From Skeletonema tropicum (taxonomy: Eukaryota; Bacillariophyta; Thalassiosirophyceae; Thalassiosirales; Thalassiosiraceae), in contig CM074137.1 in NCBI GenBank assembly GCA_037178625.1, forward strand, positions 434,001 through 498,000: DNA of 64,000 nucleotides, written 5' to 3'. Numbering within the stretch: position 1 is the stretch's first letter; every line of letters starts with the position of its first letter. The notes under the pieces are model-generated. The model ran no database searches. It was not told where the DNA came from and saw only the letters and a program-made list of their open reading frames with translations. The position numbers were made by a program, and so were the translations under genes. This document shows positions 62,857 to 64,000 of the stretch, in pieces.

Positions 62857-62938
62857 CTGAGTCATTGGGAGGACTCAGCACTCTCGCTCTGCCTGCTAGC
62901 TCTGCTGCATAAATGCAGAGTCCCTCTGAAGAGGACTC
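62857..62938. other. Cluster of three consecutive small hairpins
   Basis: CTGAGTC/GACTCAG (62857-62878), CTGCAT/ATGCAG (62905-62918) and GAGTCC(C)TCT/AGAGGACTC (62918-62938) follow one another within 82 bases. They might be a structured RNA or part of a decayed element. No tRNA-like cloverleaf results. Confidence 0.35.
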
Positions 62939-63117
62939 CCATTTATGACAGAAGACCCTATGTAGGGTGCGCTACAATGGTAACGCTACGCCAAGGCCGG
63001 GAATCCACAGCACTGTTGCCTCTTTGCATATGGAAAGCAGGAGAAATGAAATGGAGGGAGTAATCAACCGCATCAATCAAACTACATACCCAGCAGCGGT
63101 TGGTGGCAGAAGACTGA

Positions 63118-63387
63118 AGTAATATACAGCAGTGGATAGAATCAGTCATCCGCCGACTCAATCGCTACAAGACTGAACACCAAAACTTGTTGAAGGAGGC
63201 TACAACGCTGCTTGAACTCGCCCTGTGGAAGACTAATCTCGATGGCAAACAGGGAGGTGAGAGGGAGGGAGTAAGAACAACGAGGGGAAGTCGAAAAAAA
63301 GCAAGTAAAAGGATCTGTGTTACATCTGGTGCAAGCATTGTGATCAAGATCAAGAATGTGTTGCCATATCTAGTTTTGAAATCATAG
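63118..63387 (+). pseudogene. C-terminal tail of a diatom leucine-rich-repeat-type protein (remnant)
   Basis: After a TGA at 63115-63117 the frame is open to the stop at 63387 and reads ...WIESVIRRLNRYKTEHQN, LLKEATTLLELALWKTNLD, a Gly/Arg/Lys-rich linker, then VTSGASIVIKIKNVLPYL. I recognise this as the tail that ends many diatom BspA-like LRR proteins (ELALWK...CG..IVI.NVLPFL). No leucine-rich repeats are found upstream in the same frame and there is no ATG, so this is a decayed gene end or a terminal exon. The bases upstream (62940-63060) have similar composition but are broken by stops. Confidence 0.6.
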
Positions 63388-63501
63388 TTTGTATTATTGC
63401 TACGCTAATGGTTGCTGTGAGCGGAGGACAAGTTGGTAGCTGATATATAATGAATATACATAAAATTCAATCAACCTACTTCTGTTATCTAAGTACATTA
63501 T

Positions 63502-63687
63502 TTGATACTACGCTTTGGCATTCTCCCCTACGTTGTCTTCCTTATCTCTTCATTTCCTCTCTGGCTCAATGCAAGCGGCGGCACAGGTGGTTTCACAGTT
63601 GCCATTATCATCTTCAATGTAATCAATCATATCGTAGGTAGCGCAAGTGCTCCAATCCTCAGGGTGTCAGTGTCCTCTTCACCTTGA
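63502..63687 (+). CDS. Possible hydrophobic membrane-protein fragment
   Basis: A 61-codon frame with hydrophobic segments GILPYVVFLISSFPLWL and FTVAIIIFNVINHIVG separated by a Gly-rich turn. This would suit two membrane helices. The start codon is not ATG as read from the sequence context, and the 3' part overlaps the minus-strand Cys-rich ORF. It may be an exon or a chance frame; no family recognised. Confidence 0.2.
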   Translation: MILRFGILPYVVFLISSFPLWLNASGGTGGFTVAIIIFNVINHIVGSASAPILRVSVSSSP

Positions 63688-63989
63688 AATTTACAATTGG
63701 CCTCGTGTTCCTCTACCCCTCCGGTCCCATCACACTCGCATTCACAGCAAGCGATGCAAGTGTCCGTACTAAATGCTCCACCGTTGGGACAATTAGTCCC
63801 AGTTTGTGGAAATTCCTGCTTTGGGCAACCGTTGTTTGGTGTATGGCCATCCTTGACTAGATGGTCTGGACGACCTTCGCTCGGATGTCCTGGTGTGAAG
63901 CCGTTTGGATGACCGTTTGGAGGTCCGTTTGCGTGGGCGAGGTGGCGCTGGCGGAGCGAGTGCTCCATGCTCAGTAGCGGCATCTCCAT
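63627..63989 (-). CDS. Cys-rich hypothetical protein, possibly continuing past the window edge
   Basis: The frame runs from ATG at 63989 to 63627 and stays open upstream to the window edge, so it may be partial. Residues 20-45 are a Pro/Gly/His/Asn-rich low-complexity stretch made by 12-bp DNA repeats. The C-terminal part has clustered cysteines (NGCPKQ, TNCPNGG, CIACCECEC, NCKF), as in secreted or metal-binding small proteins. CCTTCAG just before the ATG could instead be a splice acceptor, making this an internal or last exon. No family recognised. Confidence 0.35.
   Translation of the reverse strand: MEMPLLSMEHSLRQRHLAHANGPPNGHPNGFTPGHPSEGRPDHLVKDGHTPNNGCPKQEFPQTGTNCPNGGAFSTDTCIACCECECDGTGGVEEHEANCKFQGEEDTDTLRIGALALPTI
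63901..63931 (+). repeat. 12-bp tandem repeat CCGTTTGGANNN
   Basis: CCGTTTGGATGA, CCGTTTGGAGGT and CCGTTTG follow each other directly. On the minus strand they encode the NG(P/H)P-type repeat of the Cys-rich ORF. Confidence 0.7.
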
Positions 63990-64000
63990 TGCTGAAGGCG

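Noticed and set aside
62622..63063. 76- and 90-codon ORFs upstream of the LRR-tail remnant
   Set aside because: They lie on opposite strands over hairpin-rich DNA, with composition unlike a folded protein.
1..64000. Telomeric repeats at or near the array
   Set aside because: I saw no tandem TTAGGG-type runs anywhere in the window.

Overview
The window looks like nuclear DNA from a eukaryotic alga, most likely a centric diatom (Thalassiosirales-like). The evidence is spliceosomal introns with GT...AG ends, long non-coding stretches, and three protein signatures I recognise from diatom genomes: a PIF1-type helicase C-terminus, a RING plus Sel1-repeat protein ending in an RAHQAAVDATKSPQRE-type tail, and a tail segment (LLKEATTLLELALWK...) common on diatom leucine-rich-repeat proteins. 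The lineage call comes from recognition, not from a search.

Most of the window (5641-56548, about 51 kb) is one tandem array of a 2.49-kb satellite monomer: 20 complete copies and a 1008-bp truncated copy, all in the same orientation. Unit lengths run from 2472 to 2515 bp. Base substitutions between copies are almost absent; nearly all differences are small indels, which pile up in copies 7-11 (20.6-33.2 kb). Copies 17-21 form a subfamily sharing one substitution and a 5-bp deletion. The monomer has a CCACC/GGTGG-rich segment with a long imperfect hairpin, a CAGAAT microsatellite, a perfect TTGACC palindrome, and a recurring GAGTGAGCCG motif. I see no convincing gene in it.

The first 132 bases are the end of another monomer, so the array continues to the left. 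Between 133 and 5640 sits a 5.5-kb block that interrupts the array exactly in phase: satellite sequence stops after ...GAATGAT and resumes at ATACGG..., with only AT shared. This is the signature of an insertion. The block holds two tandem, 5'-truncated copies of a PIF1-like helicase C-terminus on the minus strand, each followed by a 17-bp-arm hairpin, then a probable two-exon minus-strand gene of unknown function (exons 4143-3632 and 3300-2475), and about 1.1 kb without a gene.

To the right of the array the sequence is ordinary low-copy DNA. It begins with a roughly 208-bp foldback abutting the last truncated monomer (56566-56773) and a second inverted repeat (56791-57064). Then come an intact 492-codon gene with an NTF2/SnoaL-like C-terminal half (57278-58756, +), a RING/Sel1 pseudogene with an internal deletion (59699-59053, -), and a divergently placed six-hairpin-glycosidase-like gene broken by one in-frame TAA (59972-61321, +). 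The last 2.7 kb contains inverted repeats, an LRR-protein tail remnant (63118-63387, +) and two weak ORFs near the edge, one Cys-rich.

The genes do not form a pathway. The story is structural: a young, highly homogeneous megasatellite, invaded by or assembled around a helicase-bearing block, bordered by foldback DNA and decayed genes.
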